A DNA stretch of 64,000 nt. Origin: Sphingopyxis sp. JAI108. GTDB lineage: Bacteria; Pseudomonadota; Alphaproteobacteria; Sphingomonadales; Sphingomonadaceae. Under the pieces are notes generated by a model. The model ran no database searches. It saw only the letters and a list, made by a program, of their open reading frames with translations, and was not told the DNA's origin. Positions 25,623 to 34,267 of this stretch are shown piece by piece. Each line of letters starts with the position of its first letter. The stretch's first letter is position 1. The stretch lies in NCBI RefSeq assembly GCF_013410105.1, contig NZ_JACCCJ010000001.1, positions 1,860,001-1,924,000 on the forward strand, given 5' to 3'. The position numbers and the translations under genes were made by a program.

Positions 25623-25696
25623 CGACGAAGCCTCTTCCGTTTTACTTTGCAATCATTCTATCGTGCGCGCGAAGCAGAGAGAGAGGATGCGCGTCG

Positions 25697-26851
25697 ATGT
25701 TGTCAGGGATCCGGATCATCGATCTTACCACGGTTATCTTCGGTCCCTATGCGACGCAGATGCTCGCCGATCTCGGCGCCGAAGTGATCAAGGTCGAAAC
25801 GCCGGGCACCGGCGACATTTCGCGCTATCTCGGGAACGGCGTCCCCGACCCGACAATGGGCTCTATCCACCTCACCGTGAACCGCGGCAAACGGTCGATC
25901 GCGCTAGACCTCAAGAAGCCCGAGGACGCCGCCGTACTCCGCGACCTGATCGCGAGTGCCGACGTCTTCTTTCACAATGTCCGAGGCAAGGCGATCGCCA
26001 AGCTGGGCTTCGACTTTGCGGCCTGCGAGGCGCTGAAGCCCGACATCATCTATGTCCATGGCACCGGCTTCGGGCAAGACGGCCCCTATGCCGATCTGCA
26101 GGCGTATGACGATGTCATCCAGGCAGCGACGGGTACGACCAGCCTGCTGCCACGTGTCGATGGCGACCCGCGCCCACGCTATTTCCCTTCGCTGATCGCC
26201 GACAAGATCGCGGGCCAGTTCGGGGCGCAGGCGATCCTTGCCGCGCTAGTCCACAAGCTCCGCACCGGCGAAGGGCAAGAGGTCGAGGTGCCGATGTTCG
26301 AATGCTTCGCGTCCTTCATGCTCGTCGAGCATTTCCGCGACGCGACGCTCGATCCGCCCATCGGTCCCGCCGGCTATCCGCGTCAACTCGACCCGACGCG
26401 CCAGCCCTTTCCGACGAGCGATGGCTATCTCGCGATCGTTCCCTACACACCCGAATCGACCGCGCGGCTGATGGCGCTGCTCGGCAGCGCCGACCTGCTC
26501 GCAACGCCGGACTATGAGGCGGCAAAGGCCGAAGGACGGCATATGTCGCTGATTTACAGCGAGATCGCACGCAAAACACCGGCGAAATCCACCGCCGAAT
26601 GGCTCGCACTGTTCGCCGCAAACGATATTCCGGCGATGGCGACGCGCGACCTTCAGGACATCAAGGAAGACCCGCATTTCGCTGCAACCGGCTTTTTCCG
26701 CCACCGTACCCATCCCGATGTGGGGGCGTTCCACGAAATGCAGCCGCCGGTGAAATATGGTGCGATGCCGCCGCGCGATCTTGGCTTCGCGCCGCGCGTC
26801 GATGGCGACGGAGCCGCGATCCGTACCGAGATCGCGGTTCGGCGCGACTGA
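25697..26851 (+). CDS. Class III CoA-transferase (CaiB/BaiF family)
   Basis: A 384-aa family III CoA-transferase, which moves CoA between carboxylic acids through an aspartyl-CoA thioester. The N-terminal block IRIIDLTTVIFGPYATQMLADLGAEVIKVE is diagnostic, followed by NRGKRSIALDLKKPE, FHNVRGKAIAKLGFD and GFGQDGPYAD. Donor and acceptor acids are not identifiable. The ATG at 25697 directly precedes the conserved region, and a purine-rich GAGAGAGAGG tract lies upstream. There is no obvious pathway partner beside it. Confidence 0.88.
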   Translation: MLSGIRIIDLTTVIFGPYATQMLADLGAEVIKVETPGTGDISRYLGNGVPDPTMGSIHLTVNRGKRSIALDLKKPEDAAVLRDLIASADVFFHNVRGKAIAKLGFDFAACEALKPDIIYVHGTGFGQDGPYADLQAYDDVIQAATGTTSLLPRVDGDPRPRYFPSLIADKIAGQFGAQAILAALVHKLRTGEGQEVEVPMFECFASFMLVEHFRDATLDPPIGPAGYPRQLDPTRQPFPTSDGYLAIVPYTPESTARLMALLGSADLLATPDYEAAKAEGRHMSLIYSEIARKTPAKSTAEWLALFAANDIPAMATRDLQDIKEDPHFAATGFFRHRTHPDVGAFHEMQPPVKYGAMPPRDLGFAPRVDGDGAAIRTEIAVRRD

Positions 26852-26917
26852 ATTTTGGCAATTGCATATCGGCGCGCCGCCCCTAGCATCGCCGCCGTAC
26901 GACAAAGGGGGGAGCAT

Positions 26918-27349
26918 ATGACGCCGAACATTCTCGCACCGGGCGCGGTGCTGATCCTGTGGACGCTCGTCATGCTGGTGTGGGTCGCGGTGACGCGCTT
27001 CGGCGCGCTTGCCAAATCGGGTATCGATCTCAAGGCAGCACCGCCCGGCGGTCGCGGCGGCGACCTTGAAGGGATCTTGCCGCCCGTCACCAACTGGAAA
27101 TCGCACAATTACACGCATCTGCTCGAACAGCCGACGCTCTTTTACGCCGTCATTCTGATCCTGCACGCGGTCGGCGGCTATCCCGCCTATGTCGTATGGA
27201 TCGCCTGGGCCTATGTCGCGCTGCGTATCGTGCACAGCTTCTGGCAGGCAACGGTGAACCGTATACCGGTGCGCTTTGCCATCTTTGCGGCGTCGACCTT
27301 GTGCCTGCTGGCGCTCGCGCTGCTAGCGGTGATCGCCACTTTGGGTTGA
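26918..27349 (+). CDS. MAPEG-family membrane protein, copy 1
   Basis: A 143-aa protein with four predicted membrane helices. The MAPEG family contains membrane glutathione transferases and eicosanoid-related enzymes in eukaryotes; bacterial roles are mostly unknown. The motif WKSHNYTHLLEQPTLFYAV and the YVALRIVHSFWQATVNRIPVRF block are the conserved MAPEG core. The ATG at 26918 is preceded by AAAGGGGGGA. The following gene encodes a paralogue 12 bp downstream, so the two form a tandem pair. Confidence 0.85.
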   Translation: MTPNILAPGAVLILWTLVMLVWVAVTRFGALAKSGIDLKAAPPGGRGGDLEGILPPVTNWKSHNYTHLLEQPTLFYAVILILHAVGGYPAYVVWIAWAYVALRIVHSFWQATVNRIPVRFAIFAASTLCLLALALLAVIATLG

Positions 27350-27361
27350 GGGGGAGAGATT

Positions 27362-27796
27362 ATGGATACGAACGCTATTTTGGGACCGGTCGCGACGCTC
27401 GCGCTCTGGTCGATGGTCATGTGGGTGTGGATGTACGCGACGCGCATCCCGGCAATGCAGCGCGCGAAAATCGACGCCGCAAAAATGGTCGGCGGCACCG
27501 GCAAGGGGCTCGACGATGTGCTGCCCGCCGAGGTGCAATGGAAGGCGCATAATTACAACCATCTGATGGAACAGCCGACGGTCTTCTATGCCGTCGCGAT
27601 CGCGCTCGCGGTCGGCGGCATGGGCGGCGGGCTGAACGCGCAGATCGCTTGGGCCTATGTCGCCCTGCGCATCGTGCACAGCCTGATCCAGGTGACGGTC
27701 AATCGCGTGATGTGGCGCTTCGGCGTCTTCGCGCTGGCAAGCCTTGCCCTATTCGCGCTTTGCCTGCACGCCTTCATGGGTTTCGTGCTGCATTAA
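27362..27796 (+). CDS. MAPEG-family membrane protein, copy 2
   Basis: A 144-aa paralogue of the preceding gene with the same four-helix layout. It repeats WKAHNYNHLMEQPTVFYAV and YVALRIVHSLIQVTVNRVMWRF almost in register. It probably arose by tandem duplication; the pair could form homo- or hetero-trimers, as MAPEG proteins do. GAGGGGGAGAGA precedes the ATG. It converges with the RNA methyltransferase gene, with a 3-bp gap between the stops. Confidence 0.85.
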   Translation: MDTNAILGPVATLALWSMVMWVWMYATRIPAMQRAKIDAAKMVGGTGKGLDDVLPAEVQWKAHNYNHLMEQPTVFYAVAIALAVGGMGGGLNAQIAWAYVALRIVHSLIQVTVNRVMWRFGVFALASLALFALCLHAFMGFVLH

Positions 27797-27799
27797 CAG

Positions 27800-28999
27800 C
27801 TATCGCGAAAACCGCGCGGCCAGTTCCACATGGGTCGACCAGCGGAACTGGCCGACGGGCTGGACCCAGTCGAGCCGGTAGCCGCTTTCGGTCAGTATTT
27901 TCGCATCGCGCGCGAAGCTCGCGGGATTGCAGCTGACATAGGCGATTGCCGGCACCGCTGAACCAGCGAGCTGCCTCACCTGCTCCTCCGCCCCCGCGCG
28001 GGGAGGGTCGAGGATGATCGCACCGAAACGGTTGAGCTCGGCAGGCACCAATGGGCGCCGGAACAGGTCGCGATGCTCGGTCGCGACCAGCGCGCGGGCG
28101 CGGTTTGCGGCGCCGGTCAACGCGGCGACCGCATCGCGCGCGCCCTCGGCAGCATAGACTTTGCGCCCCGCCTGCACCGACAGCGCGAAGGTGCCGACCC
28201 CCGCAAACAGGTCGGCAACGGCGCCGGCATCACCGATCGCTTTGGTTACCGCATCCACGAGCGCCGCCTGCCCCGTCGCGGTCGGTTGCAGAAAGGCAAA
28301 GGGCGGCACCTCGACCAATATGTCGCCAAAGCGCATCGTCGGCGGATCGGGCTGCCATAGGATTTCGAGCCCGTCGCCCTGATCGATCGCGAAACGCGCC
28401 AGATTGTGCCTGCCGGCAAAATCCTGCAACGCCATCGCGGCATCTAGCCCCTCGGCCTTGACGCCATCGAGGATCAATTCGACGCCCTGATCGAGCACTT
28501 GCAGCTTGACCTTCACCGGGCGTCGCGGCTGCGCAATCATGACCAGCAGTTCGCGCACAGGTTCGATCAACGCGAAGAGTTCGGGCAGCAACAGCGGGCA
28601 CATCCGCATATCGACGATCTGGTTGCTCTGCGCCGCGTTGAATCCGATCGCGACCTGTTTGCCCGTCCTGAGCGCGGTGAGCGCGGCGCGGCGGCGACTC
28701 TGCGGCGGCGAAAGGAGCGCGGGAAGCACCTCGCCATAGAGGACGTCCTGCCCCTCCAGCCCGCCGACCACGCGATCGCGCACGAACTCGGCGAGCGCCG
28801 GTTCGGCGACATGCTGCAACTGGCAACCGCCGCATTTGCCGAAATGGCGGCACACCGGTTCGGCGCGGTTCGGTCCCGGAATGAGGATCCCGTCGTCGCG
28901 CACGCGGTCGCCCGGCACGGCGCCCGCCACATGGCGGCCGTCGCCCGTCACGCCGTCGCCGCGCGCGGCGATGCGCTCGATCAGCGCAGCTTCGCTCAT
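27800..28999 (-). CDS. RNA uracil-5-methyltransferase, RlmD/RumA type
   Basis: SAM-dependent methyltransferase of 399 aa that makes 5-methyluridine in RNA. An N-terminal iron-sulfur motif is visible (C50-x5-C56-x2-C59 in CRHFGKCGGC, with a fourth Cys in MRMCPLL), which is typical of RlmD (23S rRNA U1939) and related enzymes. The SAM motif is DLFAGVGTFAL, and the catalytic motifs are ILDPPRAG and the nucleophilic Cys in VSCNPASFARD. A recognisable TRAM domain is short or absent. Whether it modifies 23S rRNA at the RlmD or RlmC position cannot be decided here. It is 1 bp from the nnr stop, so it is in that operon. Confidence 0.85.
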   Translation of the reverse strand: MSEAALIERIAARGDGVTGDGRHVAGAVPGDRVRDDGILIPGPNRAEPVCRHFGKCGGCQLQHVAEPALAEFVRDRVVGGLEGQDVLYGEVLPALLSPPQSRRRAALTALRTGKQVAIGFNAAQSNQIVDMRMCPLLLPELFALIEPVRELLVMIAQPRRPVKVKLQVLDQGVELILDGVKAEGLDAAMALQDFAGRHNLARFAIDQGDGLEILWQPDPPTMRFGDILVEVPPFAFLQPTATGQAALVDAVTKAIGDAGAVADLFAGVGTFALSVQAGRKVYAAEGARDAVAALTGAANRARALVATEHRDLFRRPLVPAELNRFGAIILDPPRAGAEEQVRQLAGSAVPAIAYVSCNPASFARDAKILTESGYRLDWVQPVGQFRWSTHVELAARFSR

Positions 29000-29000
29000 G

Positions 29001-30353
29001 TCAGTCCCTTATCAGATCATCCGCTACAAGGCCGGGGCCTATATGCGTGGCGCGCGCAATATGCCAGCCCACCGCGGCGACCGCGGCATCGAAAGCATCG
29101 CCCCCCCTTGCCAGCATCGCGCCGCAAGCACCGGCCAGTACGTCGCCCGTCCCCGCCGTCGCCAGCCACGGGCTGCCCGGCCATGCGGCCGCAACGCGGC
29201 CGTCGGGCGCGGCGATGATCGTATCGGCGCCCTTGTAGACAACGACCGCCTGCGTGCGCGCCGCGGCCGCCTTGGCGCGATCGATCTTGCTGCCGTAAAG
29301 CTGCGGAAAGGCGCGCGCGAACTCGCCTTCATGCGGGGTCAGGATGGCTTTTCGGGGTGTTTCGGCCAGGCGCGGCAGCGCCGCGTCGATGGCCGCGGCG
29401 TCGAGCACCAGCGGCTTGCCCGAATCGAGCGCCGCCTCCACGTCGAACAACAACTCGTCGCCCGCCGGAAACCCGGGCCCGATGACGACCGCGCCGACGC
29501 GCGGATCGTCAAGCCGTTCGCCGAACTTCTCGTCACTCTCGGCGATGATCGCCGAAAAGGGCGCCCGCTCGCTGCCGTCGAGCACGACATAGCCTGCGCC
29601 CGCCCGCAGCGCCGCTGCGGCCGTCAGGCCGGCGGCGCCGCGCATCGGTCCGGCAAAGACCAGCACCATCCCGCGCGTGAACTTGTGCGCCGCCGCCTCC
29701 GGCTTCCTCCCCCGCGCGTCCGGCAGCGTCCACATCACCTTGTTCGCCGATATGCCGATCGGCGCGAGCAGGACGCGGCCGCAGGCGGGTGCGGTCGGAA
29801 GCAGGACATGCGCGGGCTTCAGCGCGCCAAGCGCCAGCGTCACATCGGCGCGAAGCGGCGGGATCCAGTCGGCCGCACCGTCGCTGTCGATCCCGCTCGG
29901 GACATCGACCGCAAGGATGCGCCGGTCGGAAAAATGGCCGAGGATGGCGGCGAGCTCGTCCGAGATCGTCCGCGACAGCCCGACACCGAAAAGCGCATCG
30001 ACGATCAGTGGCGCAGGCGCCAGGCGGCCATCGACAGCCTCGACCGGTCCGCTCCACCCTGCGCGCGCCGCCTTCGCCAGCTCGGTCGAGGGTTCGGCCA
30101 GTGCGGCGACGCGCACCGCCGCTCCGCGCTCGGCGAGCATCCGCGCCGCGACATAGCCATCGCCGCCATTATTGCCAGGGCCGCAGAGGATGAGGATGGG
30201 CGCTCCCGCCGCCATCCGCCAGGCCGTATCGGCCACCGCTGCACCCGCAAGCTCCATCAATTGCGATAGCGAAGTGCCTTGGATGGCGCAGGCGGCCTCG
30301 GCTTCGCGCATCGCACTCGCGGTCAGGATCGGGGCGTCGGCAGGAACGGACAT
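29001..30353 (-). CDS. nnr: Bifunctional NAD(P)HX epimerase/dehydratase Nnr
   Basis: Repairs hydrated NADH/NADPH. The N-terminal half (about residues 1-205, YjeF_N) is the epimerase, with CGPGNNGGDGYVAARML. The C-terminal half is the ADP-dependent dehydratase of the ribokinase-like fold, with LTPHEGEFAR near residue 335 and the ATAGTGDVLAGACGAM loop near 405. Length 450 aa is slightly shorter than the E. coli enzyme. The ATG at 30353 fits the N-terminal helix. The gene continues 1 bp apart into the RNA methyltransferase and follows a small lipoprotein gene by 32 bp. Confidence 0.93.
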   Translation of the reverse strand: MSVPADAPILTASAMREAEAACAIQGTSLSQLMELAGAAVADTAWRMAAGAPILILCGPGNNGGDGYVAARMLAERGAAVRVAALAEPSTELAKAARAGWSGPVEAVDGRLAPAPLIVDALFGVGLSRTISDELAAILGHFSDRRILAVDVPSGIDSDGAADWIPPLRADVTLALGALKPAHVLLPTAPACGRVLLAPIGISANKVMWTLPDARGRKPEAAAHKFTRGMVLVFAGPMRGAAGLTAAAALRAGAGYVVLDGSERAPFSAIIAESDEKFGERLDDPRVGAVVIGPGFPAGDELLFDVEAALDSGKPLVLDAAAIDAALPRLAETPRKAILTPHEGEFARAFPQLYGSKIDRAKAAAARTQAVVVYKGADTIIAAPDGRVAAAWPGSPWLATAGTGDVLAGACGAMLARGGDAFDAAVAAVGWHIARATHIGPGLVADDLIRD

Positions 30354-30385
30354 GATGCCGCCCTATCACGATCGCGCGACAGCGC

Positions 30386-30775
30386 CTACTTGGCGCCGCC
30401 CGTATTCGCCGGCAGGCGATAGCGGTCGTGCCCGATCGCCACCTCGATCATATTGTCGCCGATGATCGTCACCTTCGCCGGCTCGGCACCGTCCGCCGAC
30501 ACGACGCCGCGGCCGTCGGTCGTGACCTGCAGGCGCCGGTATCCGACATTGGCGCGCCCGACGACGAGGACCGCACCATTCTCGCCGCTCATTTCCTCGA
30601 CGGTGCAGGTGCGATCGAACAGCTTCGCGCCCTCGAGCGCGCACTCGATGCGGCCATTCTCGGCAGCTTCGCGCGAACCGCGTGCCTCGGCCTCGGCAAG
30701 GTCGCCATTGTCGGGCGCGCGATTGCAGCCCGCGAGCGCGAGCAATGTCAGCGCGATCCCCCCGAGTCTTTTCAT
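30386..30775 (-). CDS. Small lipoprotein of unknown function
   Basis: A 129-aa protein with a lipoprotein signal ([17 protein letters not shown], lipidated Cys at 17). The mature part has an [18 protein letters not shown] segment with two cysteines suited to a disulfide, and a beta-rich remainder ([41 protein letters not shown]). I do not recognise the family. It is translationally coupled to ilvD (ATGA at 30772-30775), which is unusual for a lipoprotein. Confidence 0.78.
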   Translation of the reverse strand: MKRLGGIALTLLALAGCNRAPDNGDLAEAEARGSREAAENGRIECALEGAKLFDRTCTVEEMSGENGAVLVVGRANVGYRRLQVTTDGRGVVSADGAEPAKVTIIGDNMIEVAIGHDRYRLPANTGGAK

Positions 30776-32631
30776 CCCTTGCCCTTCAGCTGCGACAGGT
30801 CGCGGACAGCGCCGCGCGCTGCACTCGTCGTCATCGCGGCATAGGCCTGAAGTGCTACCGAAACCTTGCGCAGGCGCGCTTTCTCGGGCTGCCAGGCGGT
30901 ATCGCCCTTGGCTTCCATCGCGGCGCGGCGCTCGGCCAGCACGCTGTCTGCGACCGCAAGCGTGATCGTCCGCGACGGGATGTCGATGTTGATCAGGTCG
31001 CCATTCTCGACCAGCCCGATCGCGCCGCCCTCGGCGGCTTCGGGCGAGACATGGCCGATCGACAGGCCCGACGTGCCGCCCGAAAAGCGCCCGTCGGTGA
31101 TCAGCGCGCAGGCGGCGCCGAGGCCCTTGGACTTGAGGTAGCTCGTCGGATAGAGCATTTCCTGCATGCCCGGTCCACCCTTCGGCCCTTCGTAGCGGAT
31201 GACGACGACGTCGCCCGTCTCGATCTGCCCGGTAAGGATCCCCGCGACCGCCGCGTCCTGGCTTTCATAGACTTTTGCCGGACCCGAAAATTTCAGGATG
31301 CTCTCGTCGACGCCCGCGGTCTTCACGATGCAGCCGTCGAGCGCGACGTTGCCCGACAGCACCGCAAGCCCGCCATCCTTGCTGAACGCATGGTCGGCCG
31401 AACGGATCACCCCCGCCTCGCGGTCGAGGTCGAGGCTATCCCAGCGCCGGTCCTGGCTGAACGCCGTCTGCGTCGGCACCCCACCCGGCGCCGCCATGAA
31501 GAATTTCTGCACATCGGGGTCGTTCGTCCGCGAAATGTCCCATTTGTTGAGCGCATCGCCCAGCGTCGCACTGTGCACCGTCGGCAGATGCGCGTGGATC
31601 AGCCCCGCGCGCTCCAGCTGGCCGAGGATTGCCATGATCCCGCCAGCGCGGTGGACGTCCTCCATATGGACGTCGCTCTTCGCCGGCGCGACTTTTGACA
31701 GGCACGGCACGCGGCGTGACAGCCGGTCGATGTCGGTCATGGTGAAATCGACCCCTGCCTCGAACGCCGCGGCAAGCAGATGGAGCACGGTGTTCGTCGA
31801 CCCGCCCATTGCGATATCGAGGCTCATCGCATTTTCGAACGCCTCGAAGGTCGCGATATTGCGCGGCAACACGCTATCGTCGCCTTCCTCATAGTGGCGC
31901 TTGCACATCTCGACGACGATCCGCCCCGCGCGCAGGAACAATTCCTTGCGATCGGCGTGCGTCGCGAGCGTCGAGCCGTTGCCCGGCAGCGACAATCCCA
32001 GCGCTTCGGTCAGGCAGTTCATCGAATTCGCCGTGAACATCCCCGAGCACGAGCCGCAAGTCGGGCACGCTGCACGTTCGATATCGGACACTTCCTCGTC
32101 GGTATATTTCTCGTCGGCGGCGGCGACCATCGCGTCGACGAGATCGAGGGCGACTTCCTTGCCCTTGATCACGACCTTGCCCGCCTCCATGGGCCCGCCG
32201 GAGACGAACACCACCGGAATGTTGATCCGCAGCGCCGCCATCAACATGCCCGGCGTGATCTTGTCGCAGTTCGAAATGCACACCATCGCGTCGGCGCAGT
32301 GCGCGTTGACCATATATTCGACGCTGTCGGCGATCAGGTCGCGGCTCGGCAGGCTGTAGAGCATGCCGTCGTGCCCCATCGCGATGCCGTCATCGACCGC
32401 GATCGTGTTGAATTCCTTGGCGACCCCGCCCGCCGCTTCGATCTCGCGCGCGACCATCTGGCCAAGGTCCTTGAGGTGGACGTGGCCGGGAACGAACTGG
32501 GTAAAGCTGTTGACCACCGCGATGATCGGCTTGCCGAAGTCGCTGTCCTTCATCCCCGTCGCGCGCCACAGGCCGCGGGCGCCGGCCATATTGCGACCGT
32601 GGGTGGTGGTACGCGAACGATAAGAAGGCAT
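30772..32631 (-). CDS. ilvD: Dihydroxyacid dehydratase
   Basis: Iron-sulfur dehydratase of the isoleucine/valine pathway, converting 2,3-dihydroxy-3-methyl acids to 2-keto acids. 619 aa, the long E. coli-type form. Cluster-related cysteines are visible in [11 protein letters not shown] and [11 protein letters not shown]. The N-terminus [27 protein letters not shown] is the standard IlvD opening. The C-terminal [21 protein letters not shown] block is conserved. An AT-rich 59-bp gap (AATAATATTACTAGG) separates it from the upstream amidohydrolase gene and may hold its promoter. Confidence 0.97.
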   Translation of the reverse strand: MPSYRSRTTTHGRNMAGARGLWRATGMKDSDFGKPIIAVVNSFTQFVPGHVHLKDLGQMVAREIEAAGGVAKEFNTIAVDDGIAMGHDGMLYSLPSRDLIADSVEYMVNAHCADAMVCISNCDKITPGMLMAALRINIPVVFVSGGPMEAGKVVIKGKEVALDLVDAMVAAADEKYTDEEVSDIERAACPTCGSCSGMFTANSMNCLTEALGLSLPGNGSTLATHADRKELFLRAGRIVVEMCKRHYEEGDDSVLPRNIATFEAFENAMSLDIAMGGSTNTVLHLLAAAFEAGVDFTMTDIDRLSRRVPCLSKVAPAKSDVHMEDVHRAGGIMAILGQLERAGLIHAHLPTVHSATLGDALNKWDISRTNDPDVQKFFMAAPGGVPTQTAFSQDRRWDSLDLDREAGVIRSADHAFSKDGGLAVLSGNVALDGCIVKTAGVDESILKFSGPAKVYESQDAAVAGILTGQIETGDVVVIRYEGPKGGPGMQEMLYPTSYLKSKGLGAACALITDGRFSGGTSGLSIGHVSPEAAEGGAIGLVENGDLINIDIPSRTITLAVADSVLAERRAAMEAKGDTAWQPEKARLRKVSVALQAYAAMTTSAARGAVRDLSQLKGKG

Positions 32632-32690
32632 TCCCGATATTCCTAGTAATATTATTTCACAGATTGACGTCGAGATGCGCCTCTACACGC

Positions 32691-33422
32691 CTATGTCGCG
32701 ATGTTCAACGCCACTTTCTTGCACATGCGCCCGAGACTTTCGGCAAACAGTGCCTGCCCTGCCTCATCGCCGACCAAATCCTGCCGCATCTCGATCCCGA
32801 CGTAGGGAATGACATTTGCCTCGGCGTGCCGGTTCATCGTCGCGTTGAGCAATTTGCCCGAATAGGGCTGCTGGTCACCGACATTCAGCCCTTCGGCCTC
32901 CAGCGCGGCAATGGCAGCCGCAGCAAGACGATCGTCCTCATTATAGAGCACCCCGACATGCCACGGACGCGCCTGGTCGGGATGCGCAGACAGCGACGGG
33001 GTAAAGCTGTGCAGCGAGAGGATCATCGCCGGCCGATGCGCTGCAATCGTCGCGGCGATCTGGTCGTGATAAGGCCGGAAGAAGCGCGCCAGCCGCGCCT
33101 CGCGCCCTGCATCGTCGAGTGCATTGCCTGGCACTGCATGGCCGTCGCTCGCGATCGGCAGCACCTCCGGAGCATCTTCCTCGCGGTTACAGTCGACGAC
33201 GAGGCGCGACACGCCGCCCAGGATCGCCGCGTCGACCGCGCCGCTTTCGACGAGCAACGCCGCGACCTCGGCGACGCCAATGTCGATGGCGATATGGTTC
33301 GACAGCAACGCGCGATCGATGCCCAGATCGACGTCGTCCGGCACATGGGCCGACGCATGATCCGCGATCAGCAGCACGCCCCCTGCCCGCGCCTCGCCGA
33401 TCTGCCGCCATGCTTCGCTCAC
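32691..33422 (-). CDS. N-formylglutamate amidohydrolase family protein
   Basis: A 243-aa zinc hydrolase of the HutG/FGase family. The motif IADHASAHVPDDVDLG (about residues 17-32), DIGVAEVA and SRLVVDCNREED match the metal-binding core. SLHSFTPSL and GVLYNEDDRL follow. The preferred substrate may be N-formylglutamate from histidine degradation, but no hut genes are nearby, so related N-formyl or acyl amino acids are possible. The start is GTG at 33422, overlapping the ispE stop (GTGA). The longer upstream frame is a shadow of ispE. Confidence 0.82.
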   Translation of the reverse strand: MSEAWRQIGEARAGGVLLIADHASAHVPDDVDLGIDRALLSNHIAIDIGVAEVAALLVESGAVDAAILGGVSRLVVDCNREEDAPEVLPIASDGHAVPGNALDDAGREARLARFFRPYHDQIAATIAAHRPAMILSLHSFTPSLSAHPDQARPWHVGVLYNEDDRLAAAAIAALEAEGLNVGDQQPYSGKLLNATMNRHAEANVIPYVGIEMRQDLVGDEAGQALFAESLGRMCKKVALNIAT

Positions 33423-34267
33423 CTTAATGCTCCTGCCATCAGCCACCAGTCCGGACGCTGCTCCGCCAGCAAGGCTGCCGCCGCATCGCGCTCGGCCGTC
33501 GCGTCGAACAGCGCGAAACAGGTCGCGCCCGACCCCGACATGCGCGCCAGCCACGGCCTGAGTGCGCCGAGTTCGAGCAATATGTCGGCGATCGCGGGGC
33601 ACTGTGCGGTCGCCGGGCGCTGCAGGTCGTTGCGCGCGCCCAACAATTGCGCGCGCAGGTCGGCTCCGGTGAACAAGGGCCCGCGATCGATCCCGTCCCA
33701 GGCGGCAAACACCGGCCCCGTCGCGACCGGCTGCCGCGGATTGACGAGCAGCACCGGCGTACCGCCGAGCCGCAGTTCGGGCACTGGACTGAGTTCCTCG
33801 CCGACCCCGACGCCAAGACAGGTCGTGCTCGCGACACAGGCGGCGATATCCGCGCCGAGCGGGCTCACGACCCGCGCAAGCGTCGCGTCGCCCAGCTCGG
33901 GCAGGAAATGCGCCCGGATAAGCCGCGCCATCGCCGCCGCATCGGCCGACCCGCCGCCGATCCCTGCGGCGACCGGAAGCGCCTTGGTGAGCGTCACCGC
34001 CAGCGGCGGCACGCGGTCGGCGCCGTAGCGCGCGCGGAGCAGTGCGATCGCTTTCATCACCAGATTGTCGCTGTCGGCGCGCAACCCTGCGGCGAACTCT
34101 CCCTCGATGGCGAGGCTGTCCGCTTCTGCAAGCTCCGCCGCGATAGCATCTCCCCCATCGACAAAGGCGAACAGCGTCTCGATCGCATGATAGCCGTCGG
34201 CCCGCCGCGCCCGGACGTGCAGCGCGAGGTTGATCTTGGCCCAGCCGGTCTCGCTAAACGCCGTCAC
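33419..34267 (-). CDS. ispE: 4-Diphosphocytidyl-2-C-methyl-D-erythritol kinase
   Basis: GHMP kinase of the non-mevalonate (MEP) isoprenoid pathway, phosphorylating the 2-hydroxyl of CDP-methylerythritol. The N-terminal AKINLALHVRARRADGYH block contains the conserved Lys and Asn, and the ATP loop PVAAGIGGGSADAAA lies near residue 100. A C-terminal MSGSGATCFALF motif is present. 282 aa. The start is GTG at 34267, overlapping the stop of the upstream TPR gene, and the stop overlaps the amidohydrolase start. Three genes are therefore chained by GTGA overlaps. Confidence 0.95.
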   Translation of the reverse strand: MTAFSETGWAKINLALHVRARRADGYHAIETLFAFVDGGDAIAAELAEADSLAIEGEFAAGLRADSDNLVMKAIALLRARYGADRVPPLAVTLTKALPVAAGIGGGSADAAAMARLIRAHFLPELGDATLARVVSPLGADIAACVASTTCLGVGVGEELSPVPELRLGGTPVLLVNPRQPVATGPVFAAWDGIDRGPLFTGADLRAQLLGARNDLQRPATAQCPAIADILLELGALRPWLARMSGSGATCFALFDATAERDAAAALLAEQRPDWWLMAGALR

